A program made the position numbers and the translations under genes. The notes under the pieces are model-generated. The model was given only the letters and a program-made list of their open reading frames with translations, did not search any database and had not been told where the DNA came from. Positions 35,880 to 45,027 of a stretch of 64,000 nucleotides of DNA are shown one piece after another. The stretch lies in the NCBI GenBank assembly GCA_000227505.4, contig AGIF02000001.1, forward strand, positions 2,314,035 through 2,378,034, in the 5' to 3' direction. Positions within the stretch are counted from its first letter, which is position 1. Each line of letters begins with the position of its first letter. This stretch comes from a gamma proteobacterium HIMB55. Lineage in GTDB: Bacteria; Pseudomonadota; Gammaproteobacteria; Pseudomonadales; Halieaceae.

Positions 35880-36775
35880 CCGAGTGATTTAGTCAGAGAC
35901 TTCATAACGATCGAGAAGTCGTCTCTTCCTAGGCCTTGCTCCTGAAGCGTCCGGTAAACGTCAACAGCGCGCTTACCGAACTCAGCGTCAATACCTGACT
36001 GCTCCGCGAGCTCATTCGCAAGCCCTAAATCCTTAGCCATGAGATCAACCATAAAGCCAGGCTTGTAGTCGTTACCCGCTGGCGCGCCTTGCATGACGCC
36101 GGGCCAAGGGTTGTAAACTTGAAGCGACCAGTTATTGCCCGAACTCGCTTTCATAATCTCAGATTGGACAGCTGGATCGAGCCCATTTGCCGCACCAATT
36201 GCCAAGGCCTCGCAGGTGCCAATCATGTGAATGGCGAGCAACATATTATTTGCTGCCTTTGCCACCTGGCCCGCCCCATCGGGTCCTGCATGGAAAATTT
36301 TCTCTTCGTTGCCCATGCCCTTGAGGACTTCTTTCGCTCTCACGAAGGCTTCGTCCGTCCCGCCACACATAAAGGCAAGGGTGCCTGCCTGAGCCGCGGC
36401 AACACCGCCAGAGACGGGCGTATCCATAAACGCAAGATTTGCAGCACGAGCTGCCTCGTGAAGCTCACGCGCTGTGGCGGCATCAATGGTGCTGGCATCA
36501 AGCACGAGCGTTCCCGCAGGCAGCATTGAAAACACGCCGTCATCACCCATCATGACCGACTTCACGTGCTTGCCCGCTGGTAGCATCGAAAAGACAACGT
36601 CAGCCCCTGAGGCGGCATCAACCGCAGAGGTGGCCGCTGTGGCACCCGCCGCTACAACATCGGAAAGCGCCGCCTCAGAGAGATCAAACGCCGATACGGA
36701 CCAACCTGCTTTGAGCAGGTTTTTAGCCATCGGCCCGCCCATATTTCCAAGGCCTATGAATGCAATGCTTGGCAT
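35876..36775 (-). CDS. mmsB: 3-hydroxyisobutyrate dehydrogenase
   Basis: A 299-residue NAD-dependent beta-hydroxyacid dehydrogenase converting 3-hydroxyisobutyrate to methylmalonate semialdehyde in valine degradation. The signature FIGLGNMGGPMAKNLLKAGW, DTPVSGGVAAAQAGTL and the catalytic Lys in GAGQVAKAANNMLL are intact. The frame is open to a TTG at 36787; the ATG at 36775, preceded by GGGGGGAG, is the start. Last gene of a four-gene operon, 36 nt after the hydrolase. Confidence 0.93.
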   Translation of the reverse strand: MPSIAFIGLGNMGGPMAKNLLKAGWSVSAFDLSEAALSDVVAAGATAATSAVDAASGADVVFSMLPAGKHVKSVMMGDDGVFSMLPAGTLVLDASTIDAATARELHEAARAANLAFMDTPVSGGVAAAQAGTLAFMCGGTDEAFVRAKEVLKGMGNEEKIFHAGPDGAGQVAKAANNMLLAIHMIGTCEALAIGAANGLDPAVQSEIMKASSGNNWSLQVYNPWPGVMQGAPAGNDYKPGFMVDLMAKDLGLANELAEQSGIDAEFGKRAVDVYRTLQEQGLGRDDFSIVMKSLTKSLG

Positions 36776-36811
36776 GGCTCCCCCCAATCTATTTTTGTTA
36801 GTTCGTCATTA

Positions 36812-37918
36812 CTACCAGGGATAGAACATATCTGGAGCGCCTTCTGGCTCCTGAAAAAACGATTCAAGAACATCTGCGGGAACATCATGAACCGACGCGT
36901 ATTGCCATTTGGGCTGTCTGTCCTTGTCCACCAAGAGAGCGCGAACACCCTCAGCAAACTCTGGGTCCCGCATGATGTTGGCGCCCAATCTGAGCTCTGT
37001 ATCGAACACTTCTTTTAGCGAGTAGTTCACCGACTCGTTCAGCTGGCGGAAGATCCAGGCCGCTGCCAGCTTGGAACCATGCGCAAATCCATCACGTGCT
37101 TTTTGCAACCAAGCGTTATCGCCATCGTAGGCCAGTAACCGATCAGAAATCTCACCCAAGTCATCTCCTGCCATGAGCGCATCGATCTCAGGCATCAACG
37201 GCTCAACCACGCCTGCAGGCATATCCGCTGTTGGCGCCATTCCCAGAATACCGTCCACAATCGCTGTGTTGGACTCTGGGTCTGTCGTCCACTCTGCCGC
37301 TACGAGCGCCGCCATCACATCGTGCCGCTGCTCATGCGCGAGGAAGACATCACCGAGGTTAGCAAACAGCGCATCCGCCGCATTGATGTGCGCAGACGTG
37401 AGAGACAAGAAACGACCAATCATGCCAGGCGTACGGTTTAAGAAATAGCTACCGCCGACATCAGGGAAAAGCGCGATGGTAATTTCGGGCATACCGATAC
37501 GTGTTCGTTCGCTCACAACACGGTGGCTGCAGCCCGCCATAACACCCATACCGCCACCCATCACAACGCCGTGGCCCCAGCAAATTACGGGCTTAGGATA
37601 TGTGAACAGCACATAATTCATCTGGTATTCACGTGCGAAAAAGTTCTCCGCGTAGGTACACGGCCCACCCGGGTTTTCGATCGATGAGCGGCGCAATTCA
37701 TGCACGTCACCACCGGCGCAGAAGGCTTTCTCACCCTCGCCGTCGATGTATACAGCGGCAATGGAATCGTCCTCGGCCCACTCAAGAAGCTTACCGAGCA
37801 TAATTTCGATCATCTCAGCATCGAGAGAGTTAAGGATTCGAGGCACATTCAAGGTCAATCGACCTACGCGTCGATCGCCCTCGCCCAAGGTTGAAACAAT
37901 TACTACATCGTCACTCAT
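36812..37918 (-). CDS. 3-hydroxyisobutyryl-CoA hydrolase (enoyl-CoA hydratase/isomerase family)
   Basis: A 368-residue protein of the HIBCH branch of the crotonase superfamily, releasing 3-hydroxyisobutyrate from its CoA ester in valine breakdown. The oxyanion-hole and active-site regions FCAGGDVHELRRS, GHGVVMGGGMGVMAGCSHRV and PEITIALFPDVGGSYFLNR are characteristic. The C-terminal extension (FFQEPEGAPDMFYPW) is common for HIBCH-like proteins. ATG at 37918 overlaps the stop of the hydratase by ATGA; a GTG at 37930 is less likely. Confidence 0.92.
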   Translation of the reverse strand: MSDDVVIVSTLGEGDRRVGRLTLNVPRILNSLDAEMIEIMLGKLLEWAEDDSIAAVYIDGEGEKAFCAGGDVHELRRSSIENPGGPCTYAENFFAREYQMNYVLFTYPKPVICWGHGVVMGGGMGVMAGCSHRVVSERTRIGMPEITIALFPDVGGSYFLNRTPGMIGRFLSLTSAHINAADALFANLGDVFLAHEQRHDVMAALVAAEWTTDPESNTAIVDGILGMAPTADMPAGVVEPLMPEIDALMAGDDLGEISDRLLAYDGDNAWLQKARDGFAHGSKLAAAWIFRQLNESVNYSLKEVFDTELRLGANIMRDPEFAEGVRALLVDKDRQPKWQYASVHDVPADVLESFFQEPEGAPDMFYPW

Positions 37919-38703
37919 CGGTTTTTCCACTCTGGTGTTCGTTTTTCTAAAAAGGCGTTCACGCCTTCCCTTTGATCTTCGGTTGAGAACAACGCGACGA
38001 ACTCATCGCGCTCTGCCACCAACCCGGCGCTAATCGATATGTCTCGAGCCGAATGAATAAGCCTTTTACAGGCGGCGATCGATGTTGGACTTTGATCCGC
38101 CGCACGTTTTGCCAAATCAATCGCCGCTGAGAGCGATGCACCCTGCTCGACTACTTCCTCAACAAGACCGAGCGTCAATGCCTTTTCAGCAGATACTCGC
38201 TCGCCGCAGAGAATCATGCGCTTTGCCCAACCCTCGCCAACAAGCTGTGCTAAGCGCTGCGTACCACCGGCACAAGGCAGCAATCCAACCCGAGCCTCAG
38301 GTAAGGCAAGTGCTGCGTGCGACTCGGCGATGCGAATGTCACAAGCCAAAGCCACTTCCAGCCCACCACCCATGGCGTAACCGTTAATGGCCGCGATTGA
38401 TACACCACGGTAATCCGCGAGCGTCTCGAAGGCAGCGCCAAACGCATCACCCATCGCACCTGCAGCAACGGGATCACCACTGGCAAATTGATTCAAGTCA
38501 GCACCTGCTGAAAAAAACTTCTCCCCTTGCCCCGTGATGACCAGCGCCCGAACGTCAGCCATCGCATTGAGATTGGTAACAACTGCCTCAAGTGCGGGGA
38601 GGCTCTCAAGATCCCAAGTATTGGCTGCAGGGTTGTTTATAGTGACCGTGGCAATGCCATCTTCGATGGCAACCAATACCTTCTCGCTGGGACTGACTCT
38701 CAT
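37915..38703 (-). CDS. Enoyl-CoA hydratase (methacrylyl-CoA hydratase role)
   Basis: A 262-residue crotonase-family protein. Oxyanion loop residues are visible at FFSAGADLNQF and AMGGGLEVALACDIRI, and the general acid/base region at LPEARVGLLPCAGGTQRL, so both catalytic glutamates appear conserved. In this operon it would hydrate methacrylyl-CoA to 3-hydroxyisobutyryl-CoA. It overlaps both neighbours by 4 nt. Confidence 0.9.
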   Translation of the reverse strand: MRVSPSEKVLVAIEDGIATVTINNPAANTWDLESLPALEAVVTNLNAMADVRALVITGQGEKFFSAGADLNQFASGDPVAAGAMGDAFGAAFETLADYRGVSIAAINGYAMGGGLEVALACDIRIAESHAALALPEARVGLLPCAGGTQRLAQLVGEGWAKRMILCGERVSAEKALTLGLVEEVVEQGASLSAAIDLAKRAADQSPTSIAACKRLIHSARDISISAGLVAERDEFVALFSTEDQREGVNAFLEKRTPEWKNR

Positions 38704-39866
38704 TGAATTACCTCCAGCGCGCCATCCATTAGCGCTTGTCGTGAAATGATGACCCGCATGATTTCGTTGGTTCCCTCAAGAATTTGGTGCACGCGCGTAT
38801 CACGAACATAGCGCTCCATCGGATACTCGCGGATGTAACCGTAGCCTCCGAATAGTTGCAATGCGTCGTTACAGATCTTGAAACCCGCATCCGTTGCGAA
38901 GCGTTTGGCCATGGCGCAATACGTTGGGGCGCTAGCGTCTTTGTTATCGAGTTTGCTGGCGGCCAACCGAATCATCTGTCGTGCTGCAACCAACTCGGTA
39001 AGCATGTCGGCAATCTGGAATTGCGTGTGCTGAAACCCCGCAATGGTTGAATCGAACTGTTTGCGGTCCTGTACATAGGCTGTGGCATCGACAATCGCTT
39101 GTTGGGCTGTGCCCACTGAGCACGTTGCAATGTTGATACGTCCACCGTCGAGCCCTTCCATTGCGATGGAGAATCCCTGCCCCTCCTCACCCAAACGGTT
39201 GGCAGCAGGCACACAGACGTCATCAAAACTTATTTGACGGGTGGGCTGTGCATTCCACCCCATCTTGTGTTCTTTCTTGCCGTAGCTGATGCCCTCAAGG
39301 TCAGCTGGCACTAAAAACGCAGTTATCCCTCGAGCGCCCGAATCACCCGTTCTCGCCATCACTACAAGCACGTCGGTATCACCCGCACCCGAGATAAACA
39401 CCTTGCTTCCCGAGATGCGATACACATCACCATCGCGCTTAGCCGAAGTTCGGAGCGACGCCGCATCAGAACCGGCTCCCGGCTCGGTTAAACAGTAAGA
39501 CGCGAGCTTCTCCCCAGAAACGAGCGCAGGACACCACTCATCGATCACCGACTGCTGGCAGTATTTGCCAATCATCGCCGTCGCCATGTTGTGAATAGTC
39601 AAAAAGGCTGCTGTGGTGGTACATCCCCGTGCCAGCTCTTCCACGATCAGGCTCGCATCAAGTCGCGACATGCCGAGACCGCCCGCTTGCTCGGGCGTAT
39701 ACATACCCATGAAGCCAAGGTCACCGGCGGCTTTCAGTGCAGCTTTGGGAAAAATTGATTCCTCATCCCATTGCGCCGCATGCGGACGAAACTCCGACTG
39801 CGCAAATTCTCGCGCACTCGCCGCATACGCCCGCTGCTCTTCGCTTAATTCGAAATCCATAGCCAT
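38700..39866 (-). CDS. Acyl-CoA dehydrogenase (isobutyryl-CoA dehydrogenase-like)
   Basis: A 388-residue FAD enzyme. CLTEPGAGSDAASLRTSA and VFISGAGDTD match the short/branched-chain group; GGYGYIREYPMERYVRDTRVHQILEGTNEIMR is the standard C-terminal signature, including the Glu of IL-EGTNE. With its operon partners it should oxidise isobutyryl-CoA to methacrylyl-CoA. The frame runs upstream to 40082, but GAGAG precedes the ATG at 39866, where family homology begins (MAMDFELSEEQR). First gene of the operon. Confidence 0.93.
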   Translation of the reverse strand: MAMDFELSEEQRAYAASAREFAQSEFRPHAAQWDEESIFPKAALKAAGDLGFMGMYTPEQAGGLGMSRLDASLIVEELARGCTTTAAFLTIHNMATAMIGKYCQQSVIDEWCPALVSGEKLASYCLTEPGAGSDAASLRTSAKRDGDVYRISGSKVFISGAGDTDVLVVMARTGDSGARGITAFLVPADLEGISYGKKEHKMGWNAQPTRQISFDDVCVPAANRLGEEGQGFSIAMEGLDGGRINIATCSVGTAQQAIVDATAYVQDRKQFDSTIAGFQHTQFQIADMLTELVAARQMIRLAASKLDNKDASAPTYCAMAKRFATDAGFKICNDALQLFGGYGYIREYPMERYVRDTRVHQILEGTNEIMRVIISRQALMDGALEVIQ

Positions 39867-40113
39867 TGATCTCTCGTGCTTCTGAGGTCGGTAGTCTAAT
39901 CCATGAACACACATGGCAGGGATACCTTTATGCCAACTCGGCGTCACAGGTTGCTGGTCGACGGTCTCACCGTCCATTAATTCAAAAAATTTGCAATCTT
40001 CTCCCGACCGCTCCGCGGATGGAGTTCGCGATTGCAACGCACGGTGGTATTGTCTGTTTAAGCCTGTAAGCTCGCAAAACAATACGATTTTTATTCATTG
40101 AAAATAACAACAA

Positions 40114-40938
40114 ATGTCTAAGCTCGAAGACACTACCGTCGCTTTTGCACACACCATCGAAAAGTTGGGGACAGAAGAGTTCATACCCGCTCTTGCCGAT
40201 ACCTTATGTGCTTTTGCGGACGCCGACGATGCTACTGTCATCGTCTACGGCTACGAGGAAATGCCGTCGGTCGCCTTTGCCCGGCCCCTCAAAGGAAAGT
40301 ATGAAAGCACCCTGAGCACTTATTTAACCGGCCCCTTCTTACTCGATCCGTTTTACAGGGCAGCAGCGTATGACGAACACTTTGGGGTGTTTCGCCTCGC
40401 AGACCTTGCCCCCGCCAGCTTCCGAATGTCTGAGTACTACAAGAACTGGTATCGAACTTGTGGCTACGAGGATGAATGCGGACTCTTGGTAAAATTGTCC
40501 AAAGACAACTTCCTCAACATTTCGATTGGTCTCACGGATGGGGGGGCGCGGTTCAAGAAAAAGCATGCCAGGGCGCTATCAGATGTTTACGCGATAACGA
40601 GCGCGCTTTGCCGCAAACACTTCGACGACATTCTCAAAGCCAAAGCACCTACGATGCGGGAGCGGATGCACCGATCATTGGCAGCGTTTGGCGCGAGCAT
40701 GCTTACCAAGCGCGAACGGCAGACAGTAGAGCTCGTTTTACTCGGTCACAACACGCGTCTCATCGCCGAAAAATTAGGTATCTCCGTCGAGACGGTCAAA
40801 CTGCACCGAAAACACGCCTACGCAAAGCTCGATATCAGCTCACAAGCCGAGTTATTTTTTCTGTTTATGGAAGCCCTTTCACACTGGTCAGGTGACCCCG
40901 ATACTGATCCCCTTATCTCTTATATGGGGAGTAACTAA
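40114..40938 (+). CDS. LuxR-type transcriptional regulator
   Basis: A 274-residue regulator with a C-terminal LuxR helix-turn-helix (about 198-255: LTKRERQTVELVLLGHNTRLIAEKLG, then SVETVKLHRKHAYAKL). The N-terminal 180 residues are a sensory domain without an obvious autoinducer-binding signature (no matching WxxYD pattern). It ends 2 nt before the TPR-sulfotransferase start codon, so it is co-transcribed with it and is the likely regulator of the sulfotransferase/TBDR module. No luxI-type synthase is in the window, which suits an orphan sensor. Confidence 0.88.
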   Translation: MSKLEDTTVAFAHTIEKLGTEEFIPALADTLCAFADADDATVIVYGYEEMPSVAFARPLKGKYESTLSTYLTGPFLLDPFYRAAAYDEHFGVFRLADLAPASFRMSEYYKNWYRTCGYEDECGLLVKLSKDNFLNISIGLTDGGARFKKKHARALSDVYAITSALCRKHFDDILKAKAPTMRERMHRSLAAFGASMLTKRERQTVELVLLGHNTRLIAEKLGISVETVKLHRKHAYAKLDISSQAELFFLFMEALSHWSGDPDTDPLISYMGSN

Positions 40939-40940
40939 GC

Positions 40941-42503
40941 GTGGCAAACCTGTCACTGGCTGATGGTTTCGCTGCGTTGAATCGCGGCGACCTCGCGACT
41001 GCAGGCGAGGCCTGCAAACAAGCGCTTAGCGATAATGCGCAACACGTGCCAGCACACTTCCTCGTTGGCCTCGTTGCCCTTGAGGGACAACAACGACGGG
41101 TTGCTCACGATGCATTTAAGTCGGTGGTTAAGCTCGACCGAAACCACGCTGCAGCATGGGCGCACTTAGCAAAGTTAAACGTCGGCGAGGGCCGGATAGC
41201 GGCGGCAGAATCAGCGTTGAAAGAGGTTCGACGGATTCAGCCTAACGACCCTATGGTGATTGAGCTGACCGGCACAGTGCTCAATTCGCTCGGAGAGTAC
41301 GAAGCTGCGGAGCTCTTTTTTGAGCGCGCGCATCAGATGGTGCCCAATAATCCCTCAACATTGATGAACCTCGGCAATGTGCGAGTGTTTTTAGGAAAGA
41401 TCGACGATGCGGTAGGCCTGTTCAAGCAAGCGATTGCCCTCGAGCCCAATAGCGCGCAGTGCCACTGGGGGCTTGCCAACTCAGAGAAAGCCAAGAGTCG
41501 AGAGCATATCGATCAAATGCAGGGCTTGATCGAAACCGGACGTCAGTCAAAACGGTCGCAAGGCTTTCTGCATTACGCTATCGGCAAAGAGAGTGAAGAC
41601 CTAGGCGATTGGCCATCGGCGTTTTCAGCCTTTAGTCAGGGCGCAAAAGCCCGGCGTGAAACCGTTGAATTTAATGAAGCCGACGAAACTGCCATGTTTG
41701 AAGCTATCAAAGCCACTTACACGGCAGACTGGCTAACGGCGCGTCCATCCGGCGTGAGAGATCCTTCACCCATATTTGTGCTGGGTCAGCCGCGAACGGG
41801 TACTACGCTCATCGAGCGCGTGATTACCAGCCACTCCCAAGTACTCTCAGCGGGTGAGCTGCAGCAATTTGGTCTCGCCGTTCGTCGCGCGTCGAGACAT
41901 AACGACCCTAAGCGCTTCTCTAGGGATCTGTTCCTAGCCGCAGCAGAGGTCGACCCCGCTGAAATCGGACAAATGTATCTCCGCTCTACCGCCAAACAAC
42001 GTGCGAAGAAGCCCTTTTTCGTCGACAAATTGCCGGTTAATTATCTCAATGTGCCTCTGATTCTAGCCGCACTGCCAAATGCCAAAATTGTCCACCTTGT
42101 GAGAGGACCAATGGACGCCTGCTTTGCGAGTTTCAAGCAACTGTTTGCCGATGCATATCTGCATTCCTACGATCAAAGCGAGATGGCAAGACACCACGCA
42201 CGGTATCGTGACCTCATGGCACATTTTCATGCGGAGTTCCCAGGAAGAATCATCGATGTGAGCTACGAGGATGCGGCAAGAGATCTTGAGCCCAATGCCC
42301 GCAGGTTGATTGCTGCATTGGGACTCGAATGGGAAGACGCCTGCCTGAACTTCCACGAGAGTAGCTCAGGGGTAGCGACCGCAAGCTCAGTACAGGTTAG
42401 AGAACCCGCACACACGCGCTCTATCGGACGCTGGCGTCGCTACGAGACCGAGCTTGCACCGATGGTTGCAGAGCTAGAGCGGCTGGGGGTTCCCTTAGAT
42501 TAG
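40941..42503 (+). CDS. TPR-repeat sulfotransferase, second copy
   Basis: A 520-residue paralogue of the protein at 31721-33718 with fewer TPRs (about residues 1-240). The sulfotransferase part begins near 277 with VLGQPRTGTTLIERV (Arg285 in the phosphosulfate loop), continues with FFVDKLPVNYLNVPLIL and the 3'-phosphate-type LVRGPMDACFASFKQLF, and ends with an SVQVREP segment like the SAEQVRQP of the other copy. GTG start, 2 nt after the LuxR gene. The TBDR starts 132 nt downstream. Likely partner: a protein or peptide, possibly the neighbouring TBDR (inference). Confidence 0.9.
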   Translation: MANLSLADGFAALNRGDLATAGEACKQALSDNAQHVPAHFLVGLVALEGQQRRVAHDAFKSVVKLDRNHAAAWAHLAKLNVGEGRIAAAESALKEVRRIQPNDPMVIELTGTVLNSLGEYEAAELFFERAHQMVPNNPSTLMNLGNVRVFLGKIDDAVGLFKQAIALEPNSAQCHWGLANSEKAKSREHIDQMQGLIETGRQSKRSQGFLHYAIGKESEDLGDWPSAFSAFSQGAKARRETVEFNEADETAMFEAIKATYTADWLTARPSGVRDPSPIFVLGQPRTGTTLIERVITSHSQVLSAGELQQFGLAVRRASRHNDPKRFSRDLFLAAAEVDPAEIGQMYLRSTAKQRAKKPFFVDKLPVNYLNVPLILAALPNAKIVHLVRGPMDACFASFKQLFADAYLHSYDQSEMARHHARYRDLMAHFHAEFPGRIIDVSYEDAARDLEPNARRLIAALGLEWEDACLNFHESSSGVATASSVQVREPAHTRSIGRWRRYETELAPMVAELERLGVPLD

Positions 42504-42634
42504 CGCCGGAGTATACTAGTTGGTGATGTAATCAAAGCGCCGACGTCTAGGCCACACGACAGACGACAAAACACAAACAAAAAACCGAGCGATTTCTCCG
42601 TTTTCACCGCTCAGCGCCACCCGAGGAAACCACT

Positions 42635-45013
42635 ATGTCAAAAGTTTTTGGCACAAAACCCAATACAAAGCTCGTACTGCCCCTAGCGGTATCGGCAGCG
42701 CTTATCAGCACAGGACCCGTAGTCGCACAAACACTTGAAGAAGTGATTGTTGTGGCCACCAAACGTGAGCAGGGGGTTATGGATGTACCTCTGGCAATCA
42801 CCGCGCTATCAGGTGACTTCATCGAGGATACTAACCTTAACGATGTGAAGGATCTTATTTCCTACACGCCAGGTGTTAGCGGCAACTCTCAAGATTCCTA
42901 CATCGACGCGGTGAGCATTCGCGGTGTTCGCACACAGGACTTCGGTGTTGGTGGCGATCCATCTTCAGCATTTTTCAAAAACGACCTCTACGAGGGACGA
43001 AACGGTTCAGCGGTAACAAGTCTGTTCGACGTTGAGCGTGCCGAGATTTTGCGTGGTCCTCAAGGCTTCCTGTTCGGCCGTAACTCGATCGGCGGTGCTT
43101 TCAGTGTGCACACGCGCAAAGCAGAAATCGGCTCTAACGATGCCTTTATTGATTTCGACTTCGGACAACGCGAGCACGCGGTTTTCGAAGGTGCGGTGAA
43201 CATCCCGATTAACGATAGTTTTGCGATGCGTTTGGCAGGCTATAGCTCGCACGAGGAAGGCTTCGCCAAAAACGTATTTTCGGGCCGAGATGAAATCGAC
43301 CACAGCAAGAAAGCGATTCGATGGTCGACGCGATATGAATCAGACGCACTATCCATCGACACTGTGGTCGACTGGGAAGACCGAAAGCAATCCGGTTCAA
43401 TGTACCGCGCCATCGATAAAGGCGACATTTGGGATGCCCTGGATGGCTACATTGTTGATGACACAACCATCAACGGGAACAACCAACAAATCGACTCTGA
43501 CCTCGAAGGCGGTGACGCTGATATTGGCGATTTGCTGACGATCGGTGTCTTCATTGACTACGATTTAGGCTTTGCAACACTGACTTCAAACACCGGTTAT
43601 AAAGACCACGACTACTACTATTCGGAAGATTATGACGGCACGTCGCTGAATATTAATAATTTCCAATTCGAGCAATCCGGCCAGTACTTCCAGCAAGAAC
43701 TGCGCCTCACTAGTAATGATGACGGTCCGTTGAGCTGGTACACCGGTGTCTCCTACTACGACGAAGACCTCGATGCTGAGTTCACCGCTATTGGCTCTGA
43801 AGATCTCATGTGCCAGTACTACCTGAACTATTACGCCGAGTACTACGGCTATGAGTTCTACAGCGGTTGTTCTGACTACTACACCGACTTCTACCCAAGT
43901 GCAGACGGCAACCTTGTGGAAACGGGTATGCTCAAAGGCAAGTACTCAGGCTGGGCCGCTTATCTGAATCTTGACTATCAAGTGACAGATGAGCTCGTCG
44001 CCTCGGTAGGTGTTCGTTACACCAAGGACGACAAAGACTTTGGCATCTTAGTGCCCGAGCCTGAGAGCTACTTGGGTCCCTACTTCACCTACGGCTTTGC
44101 AACTGCCGAGTACATCGAAGACTCTAAGTCTTGGAGCGATACAACGGCGCGCTTTGCTGTGACGTGGACGCCAAATGATGGCGCCATGTTCTTCGCTAAT
44201 TACACACAAGGCTTCAAGTCAGGTGGCTTTGGTAGTTTCTGGATCGAAGACGCTAACGGAAACCCACCTGCCTATGAGACGGGTATCACGCAGGGAGACG
44301 GCTATTTACCCGGCTCCTTCCGTCCGGAGCAAATGGACTCCTACGAGATCGGCTTCAAGACGAGCTATCTCGACGGTGCGGGTAACTTCGACCTCACCGC
44401 GTTTATGTATGACTACACTGACGCGCAGGTCATTAGCTACGTAGACGTCGATTTCGAAGACGACGGAGTCGTCGACGCGTTCTCTGGGCGAGTGCTTAAC
44501 GTTGGTCAGACCGACGGTATGGGCGTTGAAGCTTCAACCACTGTCGCAGTGAACGAATACACGACTCTTTACCTATCACTGGGCTACCTCAATACCGAGG
44601 CAACAGGCCTTGAAGAGATTTGCAGTCTCGATGGGCCCGGTGGCGAAGGCACTGGTTGTGAAGGAAGCCGCGTCTTCTGGGCTCCAAAGCTAACGGGTGC
44701 GGGCAAGGTAGACGTCGACGTTCCGGTAAACGGTGGCACCATCGCATCGAGCTTCGAAGTGTCTTACGAAAGCGAGCGTGGTGGCAGCTGGGAAGGCTAT
44801 CGTGAGGGCATGATTGGCTCATACGCAGTCGCAAACCTGCGTGTTGGCTATGAGTCTGACAATAACTGGTACGTGCAGGCCTACGCCGAGAACTTGTTCA
44901 ACGAGTTTACGTGGGACGGCTACAACGCCAACGGCGGTATTCTGCCTTCGCACTTCTTTGGACCAATGCGCCCAAGAACGATCGGCATCCGCACTGGTAT
45001 TAGCTGGGACTAA
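42635..45013 (+). CDS. TonB-dependent receptor with a Tyr-rich acidic loop
   Basis: A 792-residue TBDR. Signal peptide ends near VVAQ; the plug starts EEVIVVATKREQGVMDVP and includes VSIRGVRTQDFG and ILRGPQGFLFGRNSIGGAF; the barrel ends RTIGIRTGISWD. The extracellular region has two unusual tyrosine clusters: residues 322-334 (DHDYYYSEDYD) and 393-420, where 11 of 28 residues are Tyr interspersed with Glu/Asp and two Cys (393 and 412). Such acidic Tyr clusters are what tyrosine sulfotransferases modify in other organisms. The last residue is Asp, not the common aromatic. Its ligand is unknown. GAGGAAA precedes the start. Confidence 0.92.
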   Translation: MSKVFGTKPNTKLVLPLAVSAALISTGPVVAQTLEEVIVVATKREQGVMDVPLAITALSGDFIEDTNLNDVKDLISYTPGVSGNSQDSYIDAVSIRGVRTQDFGVGGDPSSAFFKNDLYEGRNGSAVTSLFDVERAEILRGPQGFLFGRNSIGGAFSVHTRKAEIGSNDAFIDFDFGQREHAVFEGAVNIPINDSFAMRLAGYSSHEEGFAKNVFSGRDEIDHSKKAIRWSTRYESDALSIDTVVDWEDRKQSGSMYRAIDKGDIWDALDGYIVDDTTINGNNQQIDSDLEGGDADIGDLLTIGVFIDYDLGFATLTSNTGYKDHDYYYSEDYDGTSLNINNFQFEQSGQYFQQELRLTSNDDGPLSWYTGVSYYDEDLDAEFTAIGSEDLMCQYYLNYYAEYYGYEFYSGCSDYYTDFYPSADGNLVETGMLKGKYSGWAAYLNLDYQVTDELVASVGVRYTKDDKDFGILVPEPESYLGPYFTYGFATAEYIEDSKSWSDTTARFAVTWTPNDGAMFFANYTQGFKSGGFGSFWIEDANGNPPAYETGITQGDGYLPGSFRPEQMDSYEIGFKTSYLDGAGNFDLTAFMYDYTDAQVISYVDVDFEDDGVVDAFSGRVLNVGQTDGMGVEASTTVAVNEYTTLYLSLGYLNTEATGLEEICSLDGPGGEGTGCEGSRVFWAPKLTGAGKVDVDVPVNGGTIASSFEVSYESERGGSWEGYREGMIGSYAVANLRVGYESDNNWYVQAYAENLFNEFTWDGYNANGGILPSHFFGPMRPRTIGIRTGISWD

Positions 45014-45027
45014 ACCCGCTTTTACGC

